A stretch of 61,686 nt of DNA from assembly GCA_900542425.1 (NCBI GenBank), contig UQNQ01000008.1, forward strand, positions 1 to 61,686, read 5' to 3'. The position numbers and the translations under genes are program-made. The notes under the pieces were generated by a model. It was not told the DNA's origin. It searched no databases and was given only the letters and a program-made list of their open reading frames with translations. The stretch is from an uncultured Eubacteriales bacterium. GTDB lineage: Bacteria; Bacillota; Clostridia; Oscillospirales; CAG-272. Shown piece by piece: positions 16,481-25,357 of this stretch (position 1 is its first letter; every line of letters begins with the position of its first letter).

Positions 16481-17593
16481 TCACGCCTCCTCTTTTCTTA
16501 CGATTTTAAATCGGATAATAAAGTCGGCCACCAGTACGGCAAACAACACAACTCCCTGCAAAAGATCGGCAAATCTGGAATCAATGGCTCCATACGTAAC
16601 ACTTGCCTGAGAGCAACCAAATCTTAGAATGCTGATCAAAAGCGATGTAACGATAATTCCCAAGGTGTCCAGCTTCGCAAGCCACGCAACGACAATTCCG
16701 GTCCAACCGGCGCTATCGGTAAGAGAAGTAGAAAGCGGTCCCGCGCTCATGAGTTTAAAAAATCCGGCAAGACCAATGAGAGCGGAAGAAAGAAGCATCG
16801 TGCGGACGATCACACGGCCCACCTTAATGCCCGCATATTTTGCGGTACCGATACTGTCGCCGACAATGGAGATTTCATATCCGTGTTTGGTTTTTTTCAA
16901 ATAGAAATAAATCAGCACACAAATCACAAGCGCAAAAATGAGAGACCAGCTGAGTGAAAACTTTCCGATTCGAATCGCCGGCATTTCAATCACTTCCCAA
17001 ACGCTTCGGAACAGGGGACGCTGGGACGCCGGATCAAGAAATACATTCCAGCCTTTTTTTTCTTCGCCAAGCAAAGCGACAAAATAAAGTGCAATGTAGT
17101 TGAACATCAGCGTCATCAGTGTTTCATTGGTTCCGAATCTCACCTTGAGAAGCGCGATGACTCCTCCCCAGATGGCAGCTGCCGCCATAGCGGCTACCGC
17201 CATGAGAAGAAGCGTAAGCCCGCTACTTCCTACAATACCAAACTTCAAGGGGATGAATGCGGCAGCTACCGCTCCCATGAGAAATTGTCCTTCCCCGCCG
17301 ATATTCCAGAATTTCATTTTAAAAGCGACTGACAAAGCAACGGACGTTAAAACCAGTGGAACAAAAACCTTAATGAGATTTTCAATTTGTTTATAAGCAA
17401 GCTTGCTGATGCCGCCGGAGTCGGTCATCGTTCCAATGGTCAGCATTTTAAAATAATAAGAGAAAGGATTGACTCCAACCATAAGCAGCAGTAGCGCACC
17501 CAAAAGCAACGCGGCAAAAATCGCAATCAGATAATAAAGCAGTTTACGCCTTCCCGTCAGCGTATCTCTTTTCACAATGTGATATTTTTTCAT
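16481..17593 (-). CDS. ABC transporter permease, BMP-type nucleoside/purine importer
   Basis: A 370-residue BPD_transp_2 membrane protein, partner of the next permease (YufP/NupP-like half). It has a basic start, about ten helices, the NIGGEGQFLMGA motif near residue 100 and a loop GDSIGTAKYAGIKV near 240. The start is set by its overlap with the ATPase stop (ATGA) and GGAG upstream on the minus strand; a longer in-frame reading runs back into the ATPase gene and is not credible. Imports nucleosides or related purines with the ATPase and BMP lipoprotein encoded upstream. Confidence 0.88.
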   Translation of the reverse strand: MKKYHIVKRDTLTGRRKLLYYLIAIFAALLLGALLLLMVGVNPFSYYFKMLTIGTMTDSGGISKLAYKQIENLIKVFVPLVLTSVALSVAFKMKFWNIGGEGQFLMGAVAAAFIPLKFGIVGSSGLTLLLMAVAAMAAAAIWGGVIALLKVRFGTNETLMTLMFNYIALYFVALLGEEKKGWNVFLDPASQRPLFRSVWEVIEMPAIRIGKFSLSWSLIFALVICVLIYFYLKKTKHGYEISIVGDSIGTAKYAGIKVGRVIVRTMLLSSALIGLAGFFKLMSAGPLSTSLTDSAGWTGIVVAWLAKLDTLGIIVTSLLISILRFGCSQASVTYGAIDSRFADLLQGVVLFAVLVADFIIRFKIVRKEEA

Positions 17594-19281
17594 GACTGCC
17601 GCTCCTTTATATTGGTATCCTTCGCGATTCCCGTATGCTTTTCCTCGTCGTCCCGTACAAGATTGAGAACGCCGGTCATCATAAGTCCCAATTCCTCTTT
17701 TGTTGTTTTTGTCGCATGGACAATCCCCATTACTTTGCCGTGGCATAAGACCATAATTTTATCGCACAGCGCAAGCATCACATCCAGATCCTCTCCGACA
17801 AACAAAATTCCTACCCCGTCTTTTTTCTGACGGTTCAGAATATCATAAATCGCATAGGAGGAATTGATATCCAGCCCGCGTACCGGATAAGCCGTAACAA
17901 TCACATTCGGTCCGGTTTTAATTTCGCGTCCCACCAAAACCTTCTGTACATTTCCTCCCGAAAGCAGTCTTACCGGCGTTTCCGTCGAAGGGGTGACGAT
18001 GCCAAGCTCAGAAATAATTTCCTGTGCTTCAGCGCGACCGCGGCGCCGATCGACAAATGGATTCCACCGACTGTTGTCGTTATAACTTTTCAACAGCATA
18101 TTATCCGTTATGGAAAGAGACGGCGCAAGTCCCATCCCCAGCCTGTCCTCCGGAATAAAGCTCATCGCGATTCCCTTTTCAATAATTTTTTTCGGAGGCA
18201 AGCCGACGATATTTTCTCCCTTATGAACAATTTCTCCGCTCTTAATTTTGCGCAGTCCCGCAATTGCCTCACAAAGCTCCTTCTGTCCGCATCCTGCAAT
18301 ACCGGCCACCCCGAGAATTTCGCCGCCCCGGATATAAAAGCTGATATCATCAATGGCGCGAGCGCCTTCATCTCCGTCAATGATAAGATTCCGAATTTCC
18401 AAAAGAGGCTTCTTTTTTTCAATGACCGGACGTTCAATATTGAGATTCACACGATGTCCAACCATCAGTTCTGTGAGCATCTGTTCATTTGCCGAAGCAG
18501 TCTCCACCGTACCAACATATTCTCCCTTGCGCAGAACCGCGACACGATCGCTGACCGCCATAACTTCATTTAATTTATGTGTAATGATGATGATCGAATG
18601 CCCCTCTGCTTTCATTTTTCGAAGGACATCAAACAATTTTTCCGTTTCCTGCACGGTCAGAACCGCAGTAGGCTCGTCCAATACGATAACCTTTGCTCCA
18701 TAATAAAGGACTTTGATAATCTCCAGCGTCTGTTTTTCGCTGACCGCCATATTGTATACTTTTTTCTTTGGATCTATCTCAAAGCCGAATGAACGGCTGA
18801 TATTTTCGATTTCTGAATATCGTGATTTCCTAAGGATTCGCTCGGAAGCAAAAAAGCCCGCGGCACGTATCACAACCGACGCCGCAGCCCCGAATTTTTG
18901 AATTCCCTTTTTCTCTGATGTTGCGGCGCCAAGCTTCTCACGAAAACCGAATTTGCGGTTTTCGCGTCCGAGCCAAATATTGTCTGCCGCAGAAAAAACA
19001 TCAATCAGCTTAAAATGCTGATGCACCATGCCGATACCAAATCTTTTGGCATCCTCCGGAGATGCGATCTCCGCTTTTTCTCCGTTTATGTAAATACTGC
19101 CGCTGTCGGGCTGGTAAATTCCCGAAAGCATATTCATCAGTGTCGTTTTTCCTGAGCCGTTTTCTCCAAGCAGGGCGAGAATCTCGCCCTGCTTCAGAGA
19201 AAGGCTGATGTTCCTGTTGGCAGCCACACTGCCGAACGTCTTCGTTATATTTCTCAGTTCTACTGCGAATTCAGCTGCCAT
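17590..19281 (-). CDS. ABC transporter ATPase with two nucleotide-binding domains
   Basis: A 563-residue double ATPase that powers the importer. Domain 1: Walker A GENGSGKT (about 39-46), Q-loop MVHQHF, a signature that reads MAVSEKQTLEI instead of LSGGQ, and Walker B VIVLDEPTA. Domain 2 (from about 300): a degenerate Walker A (GIAGCGQKE), a normal LLSGGNVQK signature, and a Walker B reading VIVTAYPVRGLD without the usual glutamate. Such asymmetry is normal for this family. An extra stretch of about 35-40 residues rich in Lys and Ala lies between the Q-loop and the signature of domain 1 (about 118-155), which relatives lack. Central gene of the xpt-BMP operon, overlapping the permease by four bases. 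Confidence 0.9.
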   Translation of the reverse strand: MAAEFAVELRNITKTFGSVAANRNISLSLKQGEILALLGENGSGKTTLMNMLSGIYQPDSGSIYINGEKAEIASPEDAKRFGIGMVHQHFKLIDVFSAADNIWLGRENRKFGFREKLGAATSEKKGIQKFGAAASVVIRAAGFFASERILRKSRYSEIENISRSFGFEIDPKKKVYNMAVSEKQTLEIIKVLYYGAKVIVLDEPTAVLTVQETEKLFDVLRKMKAEGHSIIIITHKLNEVMAVSDRVAVLRKGEYVGTVETASANEQMLTELMVGHRVNLNIERPVIEKKKPLLEIRNLIIDGDEGARAIDDISFYIRGGEILGVAGIAGCGQKELCEAIAGLRKIKSGEIVHKGENIVGLPPKKIIEKGIAMSFIPEDRLGMGLAPSLSITDNMLLKSYNDNSRWNPFVDRRRGRAEAQEIISELGIVTPSTETPVRLLSGGNVQKVLVGREIKTGPNVIVTAYPVRGLDINSSYAIYDILNRQKKDGVGILFVGEDLDVMLALCDKIMVLCHGKVMGIVHATKTTKEELGLMMTGVLNLVRDDEEKHTGIAKDTNIKERQS

Positions 19282-19328
19282 GAAGAACTCCTTTTTTCCT
19301 TTATCTTAGTTGAATAATTTCCCGTTTA

Positions 19329-20606
19329 TCACTCGGTCACGTCCGTGACGCCTGCGACATAATAATTCATGGATCCTTTGATGATGCCGTCGATGGTATC
19401 CGCGCCGCCGATTTCGGTCATATTTCCGGTGAGCTCGCCGTTTTCATCCTTCTCATAAACATAATAAGAAGCATTGTCTTCGGAAATGACAACCTTGTCG
19501 TCATTTGTCATCATCGCAGCCGTGGTCTTGACAACCTTGCCTTCCTCGTCAAAAGAAAGCTTCACATTGGAGAAAACATCCCATTCGCCGGAAAGAATCA
19601 TATTCTTTACGGCATCAATTTTCGCTGCTGTATCCTCTGTGCAATTTTCGGAAAGCGGAGAAATATCAACAAAGCCTTCTTTCAAACCGCCGTAATAAAT
19701 GCCGACTTTGTCCATAAAGTTCGCGCTGTCGGTCAGTGCGGTTTCAATCGCGAATTTATAGTAAACATCCCAGTTCCAAATCGGAGCAGTCAGATGTGCT
19801 TTCGGAGCAGACGGTGTCATATCGGAGTTATATCCACAGCCAAATACACCGGCTTCCTCAGCAGCAATCTGCGGCTGCGCGCTGTCACAGTGCTGAGAGA
19901 TTACAACACACTTATAGGTGTTGATGAGAGCCTCTGCAGCTTGTCTTTCAAGAGTGGGGTCTCCCCATGTTTTAATTTGTTTCACATATACTTTTGCTTC
20001 ATCGCCGAGAATCGACTGAACACCGAGTGTAAAAGCGTTGATGCCGCTGCAGGTTTCCGCGTACTGTGTTCCGTATGCGGAAACATAACCGATATTATAG
20101 GTTTCGCTGTCGCCCTTGCCGACTTCTTTTGCTTTCAAGCCGGCAGCAATTCCGGAAAGATAACGTGCCTGATAAATACGTCCGAAATAGTTATTAAAGT
20201 TGGTCTCATTGGAAGCATAACCGGTCGCATGCGAGAAAATGATATCCGCATATTCCTCTTTATTCGCAGCCTCGTTAAATGAATTCAGATATCCGAAGCT
20301 GATACCGAAGATGATGTCGGTGCCCTGATTTGCCAGCGCATCGATAGCCGCCGTTACCGCCGCGTCTTCCTCCGGCACATTGTCACGAATGAGAAGCTTT
20401 ACTGTATAGCCTTCATCCTCCAGCTGTTTAATTGCCTTTGTGATGCCGGTATGATGCGCATAGGTGTATCCGGCCTCTTCATTCTGGCTTCCGATGTAGA
20501 TGGCTCCCACCGTGATGTCCGCTTCTTCCGTTTCGCCGCAGGAAGCAAGCATCAGAACGGAAATCAGCATCACTGCCGCAAGAACGAGTGACAGAATTTT
20601 CTTCAT
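19329..20606 (-). CDS. BMP-family substrate-binding lipoprotein
   Basis: A 425-residue lipoprotein. The signal peptide ends in the lipobox L-A-S-C (Cys at about residue 23), so it is anchored to the outer face of the membrane. The mature part is a BMP/PnrA-type periplasmic-binding fold: ITVGAIYIGSQ-like first strand, FGISFGYLNSF, HATGY, and CDSAQPQIAAEEAG in the ligand region. PnrA and related proteins bind purine nucleosides. It sits between xpt and the ATPase, which supports a purine ligand. Its start has an AGGAGACC-like site on the minus strand. Confidence 0.9.
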   Translation of the reverse strand: MKKILSLVLAAVMLISVLMLASCGETEEADITVGAIYIGSQNEEAGYTYAHHTGITKAIKQLEDEGYTVKLLIRDNVPEEDAAVTAAIDALANQGTDIIFGISFGYLNSFNEAANKEEYADIIFSHATGYASNETNFNNYFGRIYQARYLSGIAAGLKAKEVGKGDSETYNIGYVSAYGTQYAETCSGINAFTLGVQSILGDEAKVYVKQIKTWGDPTLERQAAEALINTYKCVVISQHCDSAQPQIAAEEAGVFGCGYNSDMTPSAPKAHLTAPIWNWDVYYKFAIETALTDSANFMDKVGIYYGGLKEGFVDISPLSENCTEDTAAKIDAVKNMILSGEWDVFSNVKLSFDEEGKVVKTTAAMMTNDDKVVISEDNASYYVYEKDENGELTGNMTEIGGADTIDGIIKGSMNYYVAGVTDVTE

Positions 20607-20678
20607 AAGAAATAGGTCTCCTTTTTGATAAAATATTTTATGTAAACTTTCGTTACATACAAAAGAAAAAACGCTCCT

Positions 20679-21251
20679 TCATCTACGGTATACAATACCG
20701 TCTGCCGACATGGCATCAATGATAGCGAGCGATTCTACTCTGATTCCTTTTTCACGCAAAACATCACCGCCGTGCTGAAAACCTTTTTCAATGGCAACAG
20801 CACAGCCTGCAAGGGTGGCTCCGGATTGTTTCACAAGAGAAACAAGTCCGCAGATTGCCTCTCCGGTAGCAAGAAAATCATCGGCGATAAGTATGCGGTC
20901 GTCCGCGGAAAGATATTCTCTTGCCACGGTCGCTTCATATGTATTTTTATGGGTAAACGAAGTAATCCGCGCGCTGTATACGCCTGCGGATTGATTGGCA
21001 CTTCTGCTCTTTTTCGCAAAGACAACCGGCACATGCAGATACACCGCCGCAGCGACGGCTACAGCAATACCCGATGCTTCGATGGTCAGAATTTTTGTCA
21101 CATTTTCTTTTTCATAAAGGCGTGCGATTTCCGCGCCAAGTTCCATAAGGAAATCCACGTCAATCTGCTGATTGAGAAAACTGCCGACCTTCAGAATATT
21201 TCCTTCCAAAACGACGCCGTCACGTGTAATGCGCTTTTCCAAAAGCTCCAT
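20679..21251 (-). CDS. xpt: Xanthine phosphoribosyltransferase
   Basis: A 190-residue salvage enzyme that joins xanthine and PRPP to make XMP. It begins MELLEKRI and shows the PRPP motif RILIADDFLATGEA (about 120-133), the Xpt-typical TIEASGIAVA near residue 52 and VVFAKKS near 74. The ATG is chosen because GGAGG lies just before it on the minus strand; an upstream in-frame ATG 15 codons earlier has no such site. The length matches the family. It leads the importer operon, which directly ties uptake to salvage. A strong promoter and a leader of about 130 bases precede it. Confidence 0.93.
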   Translation of the reverse strand: MELLEKRITRDGVVLEGNILKVGSFLNQQIDVDFLMELGAEIARLYEKENVTKILTIEASGIAVAVAAAVYLHVPVVFAKKSRSANQSAGVYSARITSFTHKNTYEATVAREYLSADDRILIADDFLATGEAICGLVSLVKQSGATLAGCAVAIEKGFQHGGDVLREKGIRVESLAIIDAMSADGIVYRR

Positions 21252-21276
21252 GCCAAAGCCTCCTGCAAAACGGAAA

Positions 21277-21304
21277 TAAAAAAACAGACTTTTCACCGAG
21301 TCCG
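21277..21304 (-). promoter_or_regulatory. Terminator-like hairpin in the xpt leader (possible attenuator)
   Basis: On the minus strand CGGACT and AGTCTG pair (six pairs, one wobble) around an eight-base loop and are followed at once by eight Ts, 26 bases before the xpt start. A second weak hairpin with a T run, GAAAG and CTTTC, lies about 35 bases further upstream. This would fit a transcription attenuator. I could not find the conserved core of a purine riboswitch. Confidence 0.4.
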
Positions 21305-21389
21305 TATCCGCAAAAAAGAAAGCGTACTTCTTTCAGATAAATGCTTGTCCGAAAAAACCGCAATCCATACCTTTTTGAATTATAAATCT

Positions 21390-21418
21390 ATTATATAATA
21401 AAATGTTCAAATAGTCAA
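21390..21418 (-). promoter_or_regulatory. Promoter of the xpt-BMP operon
   Basis: On the minus strand TTGACT (21418-21413), a 17-base spacer and TATAAT (21395-21390). The transcript would start near 21383, leaving a leader of about 130 bases. The rest of 21419-21601 holds a TATAAT at 21559-21564 for glpK on the other strand and nothing else I can name. Confidence 0.8.
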
Positions 21419-21601
21419 CACATATTCTTCACATTTTCCGACATTTTATTTTACATATTTTAGGTATTTTTGCCCGTCATCTCATAAAAATTTAACGTAA
21501 AAGTGCCGGAATTCACAAAAACGTCCGACAAGATATTTATTTGTTCATGATTTTTTTGTATAATGAAAATGAAATCAAGAGGAAAGCGAGGCGCTCGTCA
21601 G

Positions 21602-23095
21602 ATGAAATCCTATATTCTCGCGCTTGATGAAGGTACGACAAGCACACGTTCCATTCTTTTTGACCAAAACGGAAATATTGTGGCAAAAGCGCAAAAGGAG
21701 TTTACGCAATTTTATCCCTCACCCGGCTGGGTAGAACATGACCCCGTCGAAATCTATGCGGCGCAGTTTGCTACCATGACGGAAGCCGTTGTCGCTTCCG
21801 GAATTTCGCCTAAAGACATTGCCGCCGCGGGGATTACCAACCAGCGTGAGACTACCGTCGTATGGAATAAAGAAACGGGAAAGCCGATTTGCCCCGCAAT
21901 TGTTTGGCAGTGCCGCAGAACAGCCGATATCTGCGAAACACTCAAGAGTGAAGGACATGCAAAATACATCCGAGAAGCAACAGGACTTCCGGTGGACGCT
22001 TATTTTTCGGGAACCAAGCTCAAATGGATTCTCGACAATATAGAAGGAGCAAGAGAATCTGCTAAGCGAGGTGAGCTTCTGTTCGGGACCATAGATACAT
22101 GGCTTATTTGGAAGCTCACAGAAGGGCGGGTACACGCAACCGATGTTACCAATGCTTCCCGCACGATGCTTTTTAATATCCATACCCTTGATTGGGACGA
22201 TGCCCTGCTTTCTCTGCTGGATATCCCCCGCGCAATGCTTCCCGAAGTCAAAGCAAGCGCAGATAACTTCGGAAGTTTTTCCCTGCTCGGCACCGAAATT
22301 CCGATCCGAGGTGACGCCGGCGACCAGCAGGCGGCACTCTTCGGACAGTCATGCTTTCACGCCGGCAGCGTGAAAAATACTTACGGAACCGGATGCTTCC
22401 TTCTCATGAATACCGGAACCTCGCCTTGCCGCAACGCAGGCGGACTTGTCACAACACTCGCAGCTTCAGAAAAAGGACATTCTGCGGAATACGCTCTCGA
22501 AGGCAGCGTTTTCGTGGGAGGAGCCGTGATCGGCTGGCTTCGCGACGAACTGGGACTGATCCGTGATTCAGCGGATTCGGAATATTTTGCAGAAAAGCTT
22601 TCCGATAACGGCGGTGTATATGTTGTGCCTGCGTTTTCCGGTCTTGGCGCGCCTTGGTGGAATATGTATGCACGCGGAACCATTGTGGGACTTACACGCG
22701 GTAGCGGACGCAATCATATCATCCGTGCCGCTCTCGAATCTATTGCCTATCAGACAAACGATATCCTTTGCGAAATGAAAAGGGCAACCGGCGCTGAAGC
22801 CAAAACGCTGAAGGTGGACGGCGGCGCCTCCCGCAACCGTTTCCTGATGCAGTTCCAAGCAGATATCTCAGACATTCAGGTCATCCGGACAAAAGAAACG
22901 GAAGCGACCGCGCTCGGTGCAGCATATTTAGCAGGTCTTTCCTGCGGCTTATGGGAGAGCCGCGCGGAGCTTGAAAAGCAGATCGCAATCTCCGAAGTTT
23001 TTGCCCCCCTCATGCCGGAAGAAATACGGCGCCGGAATCTTTCGGGATGGCAGCGCGCCGTTTCCTGTTCGCTGAACTGGGCAAAAGAAACATAA
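21602..23095 (+). CDS. glpK: Glycerol kinase
   Basis: A 497-residue FGGY-family kinase that phosphorylates glycerol to glycerol-3-phosphate in the cytoplasm. It opens with YILALDEGTTSTRSILFD, has the W-x-x-R-R-T-like WQCRRTA near residue 104, the GDAGDQQAALFGQ block near 240 and GGASRNRFLMQFQAD near 405. The length is typical. The start at this ATG gives the family's usual N-terminus; an in-frame ATG at 21563 overlaps the -10 box (21559-21564) and cannot be used. It heads a co-oriented row with a monoglyceride-lipase-like gene and fatty-acid kinase genes. No glycerol facilitator gene is nearby. Confidence 0.95.
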   Translation: MKSYILALDEGTTSTRSILFDQNGNIVAKAQKEFTQFYPSPGWVEHDPVEIYAAQFATMTEAVVASGISPKDIAAAGITNQRETTVVWNKETGKPICPAIVWQCRRTADICETLKSEGHAKYIREATGLPVDAYFSGTKLKWILDNIEGARESAKRGELLFGTIDTWLIWKLTEGRVHATDVTNASRTMLFNIHTLDWDDALLSLLDIPRAMLPEVKASADNFGSFSLLGTEIPIRGDAGDQQAALFGQSCFHAGSVKNTYGTGCFLLMNTGTSPCRNAGGLVTTLAASEKGHSAEYALEGSVFVGGAVIGWLRDELGLIRDSADSEYFAEKLSDNGGVYVVPAFSGLGAPWWNMYARGTIVGLTRGSGRNHIIRAALESIAYQTNDILCEMKRATGAEAKTLKVDGGASRNRFLMQFQADISDIQVIRTKETEATALGAAYLAGLSCGLWESRAELEKQIAISEVFAPLMPEEIRRRNLSGWQRAVSCSLNWAKET

Positions 23096-23291
23096 GTTTT
23101 CCCGCACAGTCCCCTGGCTTTTTTGTACATCTTCTATTTAGTTCAAAAAATGATTCCTTAAAAAAAGACAAAACTCTCCGGAACACGCGGCATCCCGAAA
23201 CAGTATCCTGACCGCTTTCGCTTCGGACAGCAAAACCATACCAAAAGTATTGTTCTTTTTGAATGACAGAAAGCTGAAAGAAGGTATTATC

Positions 23292-24215
23292 ATGAGTGTC
23301 CAAATTCTGAAAAAAGAAGTTCCCAGCACCGACGGCATTCATATGCTCCGAGGGAAACTATATCTGCCGGAAGAGCCGGTTCGTGCGGTTGTTCAAATTT
23401 CTCACGGCATGATCGAACACATCGGTCGTTATGAACCGTTTATGACTTTTCTCGCAGAGCATGGATTTGCAGTCTGCGGACACGATCATATCGGACACGG
23501 TGCGACTGCAGGAAAAGGTGAATTTGGTTATTTTGCCGATCAAGACGGCTGGAAAACCGTAATCCGAGATCTTCGTGCGTTCGGCGCCGCCGTCATGCGG
23601 GAATTTCCGGACAGTCCTCACGTTTTGCTCGGACATAGCATGGGTTCATTCATTGCCAGAAATGCCGTCTCACGATATCCGGACGAGTTTGATGCGCTGA
23701 TTATGATGGGGACCGGAGGGCCCAACCCCGCCTCTGACATAGGGCTTTTTCTCACCTCTCTCATAAAGTGCTTCAAAGGAGGGAAATATAACTCCAAACT
23801 GGTAGAAAAAGCGGCTTTCTCTACCTATAACAGAAGAACCGGAAGCGATAATCCCTGTGCATGGCTGACCCATGACGAAAAAATGCTCGCCGCCCATGAT
23901 GCCGACGAATATTGCCGATTTCAATTTACGGTTTCTGCCATGCATGACCTCGTAAAGCTTCAAAAAGAAGCCAATCTCGGACGATGGTTTCGGAGCATAA
24001 AAAAAGAGATGCCGATTCTTCTTGTTTCCGGAGAAGAGGATCCTGTCGGCGCTTACGGACGCGGAGTCAAAAAGATATACAAAAAACTGAAAGACGCCGG
24101 CGTCCGCGATGTAACCTTAATCCTTTACCCTGAAATGCGGCATGAAATTCTGAATGAAAAAGGACGAGAGAAGGTTTTTGCGGATCTTTTGAATTGGATC
24201 GGGTCCAAAGTTTAA
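23292..24215 (+). CDS. Alpha/beta hydrolase, monoacylglycerol lipase/lysophospholipase type
   Basis: A 307-residue serine hydrolase. The oxyanion region is HGMIEHIGRY (about 37-46), the nucleophile elbow GHSMGSF near residue 116, the acid in SGEEDPVG (near 252) and the base in MRHEIL (near 285). This order and the H-G-x-x-E-H motif are those of the monoacylglycerol lipase/PldB group, which releases fatty acid and glycerol or glycerophosphodiesters. There is no signal peptide. AAGAAGG precedes the chosen ATG; an in-frame ATG at 23250 has none. The position between glpK and fatty-acid kinase genes suggests glyceride breakdown, which is inference. Confidence 0.85.
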   Translation: MSVQILKKEVPSTDGIHMLRGKLYLPEEPVRAVVQISHGMIEHIGRYEPFMTFLAEHGFAVCGHDHIGHGATAGKGEFGYFADQDGWKTVIRDLRAFGAAVMREFPDSPHVLLGHSMGSFIARNAVSRYPDEFDALIMMGTGGPNPASDIGLFLTSLIKCFKGGKYNSKLVEKAAFSTYNRRTGSDNPCAWLTHDEKMLAAHDADEYCRFQFTVSAMHDLVKLQKEANLGRWFRSIKKEMPILLVSGEEDPVGAYGRGVKKIYKKLKDAGVRDVTLILYPEMRHEILNEKGREKVFADLLNWIGSKV

Positions 24216-24439
24216 TGCTCACCACAGTTCGTCCCTTTGATTTCAAATTCCATTAAAATTTTCCGAATTCATAAAAATTTTCCGAATTTTCGTCCCTTTT
24301 CCGTGCCCCGGTACGTTATATTAATGATTCCTGCAACTCTCATGCGGGTTCTCACGATAAAAAAGAAAAACGCTTTGCGGAATGCACACGGAGAACAGCG
24401 GGAGAGTCTTCCCGCAGATTCCGGGAAAGAGAGTCTCTT

Positions 24440-25303
24440 ATGAATCCATGTCAGATAATTACCGATTTCGGCTGTGATCTTCCTTGCGATATTGCAAAAG
24501 ACCATCATATTGAAATCATTCCGATGGAAGTCATCATTGAAGGAGAAAATCCTCAATGGGGTTATGAAGTTGATGTTTCTCAATTCTATCAGAAATTAAA
24601 AAATAAAAAAATTGCAAAAACCTCTGCGGTCAGCATAGACACATTTGTCAATACCTTTGAAAAGCATTTGGAAAGCGGAAATGATGTCGTTTATATCGCA
24701 CTCTCTTCCGGACTCAGCGGTACCTATAGCGCCGCATGTGTTGCCGCGGGCGAACTTGCACCGCGCTTTCCCAATCAAAAAATCTATATTGTAGACTCAC
24801 GCAGTGCTTCGCTGGGAGAGGGACTTATCGCGTATCTCGCTTCCTTAAAATGGCAGGAAGGCGCGCGTGCCGAAGAAATTTTCTCGTATGCCGACGACAT
24901 GGCGAACCGCCTTTGTTCGTGGTTTACGGTAGACGACCTGTTTTTTCTCAAACGCGGCGGCAGACTCAGTGCGGCAACAGCAGTTGTAGGCTCGCTTCTT
25001 ATGATAAAGCCGGTTCTCCATGCAAGCAGAGAAGGCAAGCTTGTTCCTTATGGCAAAGCAAGAGGAAGAAAAGGGGCAATCGATGAGCTTGTCAATGCTA
25101 TGGAACGGATAGCGATCAATCCGTCGGAACAGATTATCAGCATCAGCCACAGCGATTGCCTGGAAGATGCCCTCAGTCTGGAAGCAAAAATCCGCGCAAA
25201 ATGGGATGTAAAGGATATCCTCATCGCCGAAATCGGTCCCGTTATCGGCGCTCATTGCGGTCCGGGTACACTCGCCGTCTTTTTCAGCGGATCGGATGAA
25301 TAA
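24440..25303 (+). CDS. DegV-family fatty-acid-binding protein (FakB-like)
   Basis: A 287-residue EDD-fold protein. It begins CQIITDFGCDLP, with the family's short motif SSGLSGTYSAAC near residue 93, a central VDDLFFLKRGGRLS and a later H-x-D pair (SHSDCLEDA). DegV proteins bind a fatty acid and present it to FakA for phosphorylation; the tail of the ligand is buried in the cavity. The adjacent downstream gene is FakA-like, which makes a FakB role likely. The start has a GAAAGAGAG stretch upstream. A GC-rich hairpin (GCGGGA/TCCCGC) lies about 20 bases before the start and could influence translation. Confidence 0.88.
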   Translation: MNPCQIITDFGCDLPCDIAKDHHIEIIPMEVIIEGENPQWGYEVDVSQFYQKLKNKKIAKTSAVSIDTFVNTFEKHLESGNDVVYIALSSGLSGTYSAACVAAGELAPRFPNQKIYIVDSRSASLGEGLIAYLASLKWQEGARAEEIFSYADDMANRLCSWFTVDDLFFLKRGGRLSAATAVVGSLLMIKPVLHASREGKLVPYGKARGRKGAIDELVNAMERIAINPSEQIISISHSDCLEDALSLEAKIRAKWDVKDILIAEIGPVIGAHCGPGTLAVFFSGSDE

Positions 25304-25357
25304 CATCCGGACTCGGACAAATCCAACACTTATTGTTTTCTTATTGGGAGGTTCTTT

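Noticed and set aside
21252..21390. A purine riboswitch upstream of xpt
   Set aside because: The conserved aptamer core and its two kissing loops could not be found on the minus strand.
24237..24300. A short direct repeat, AAAATTTTCCGAATT, occurring twice
   Set aside because: There are only two copies in AT-rich spacer with no flanking features of a mobile element or CRISPR array.
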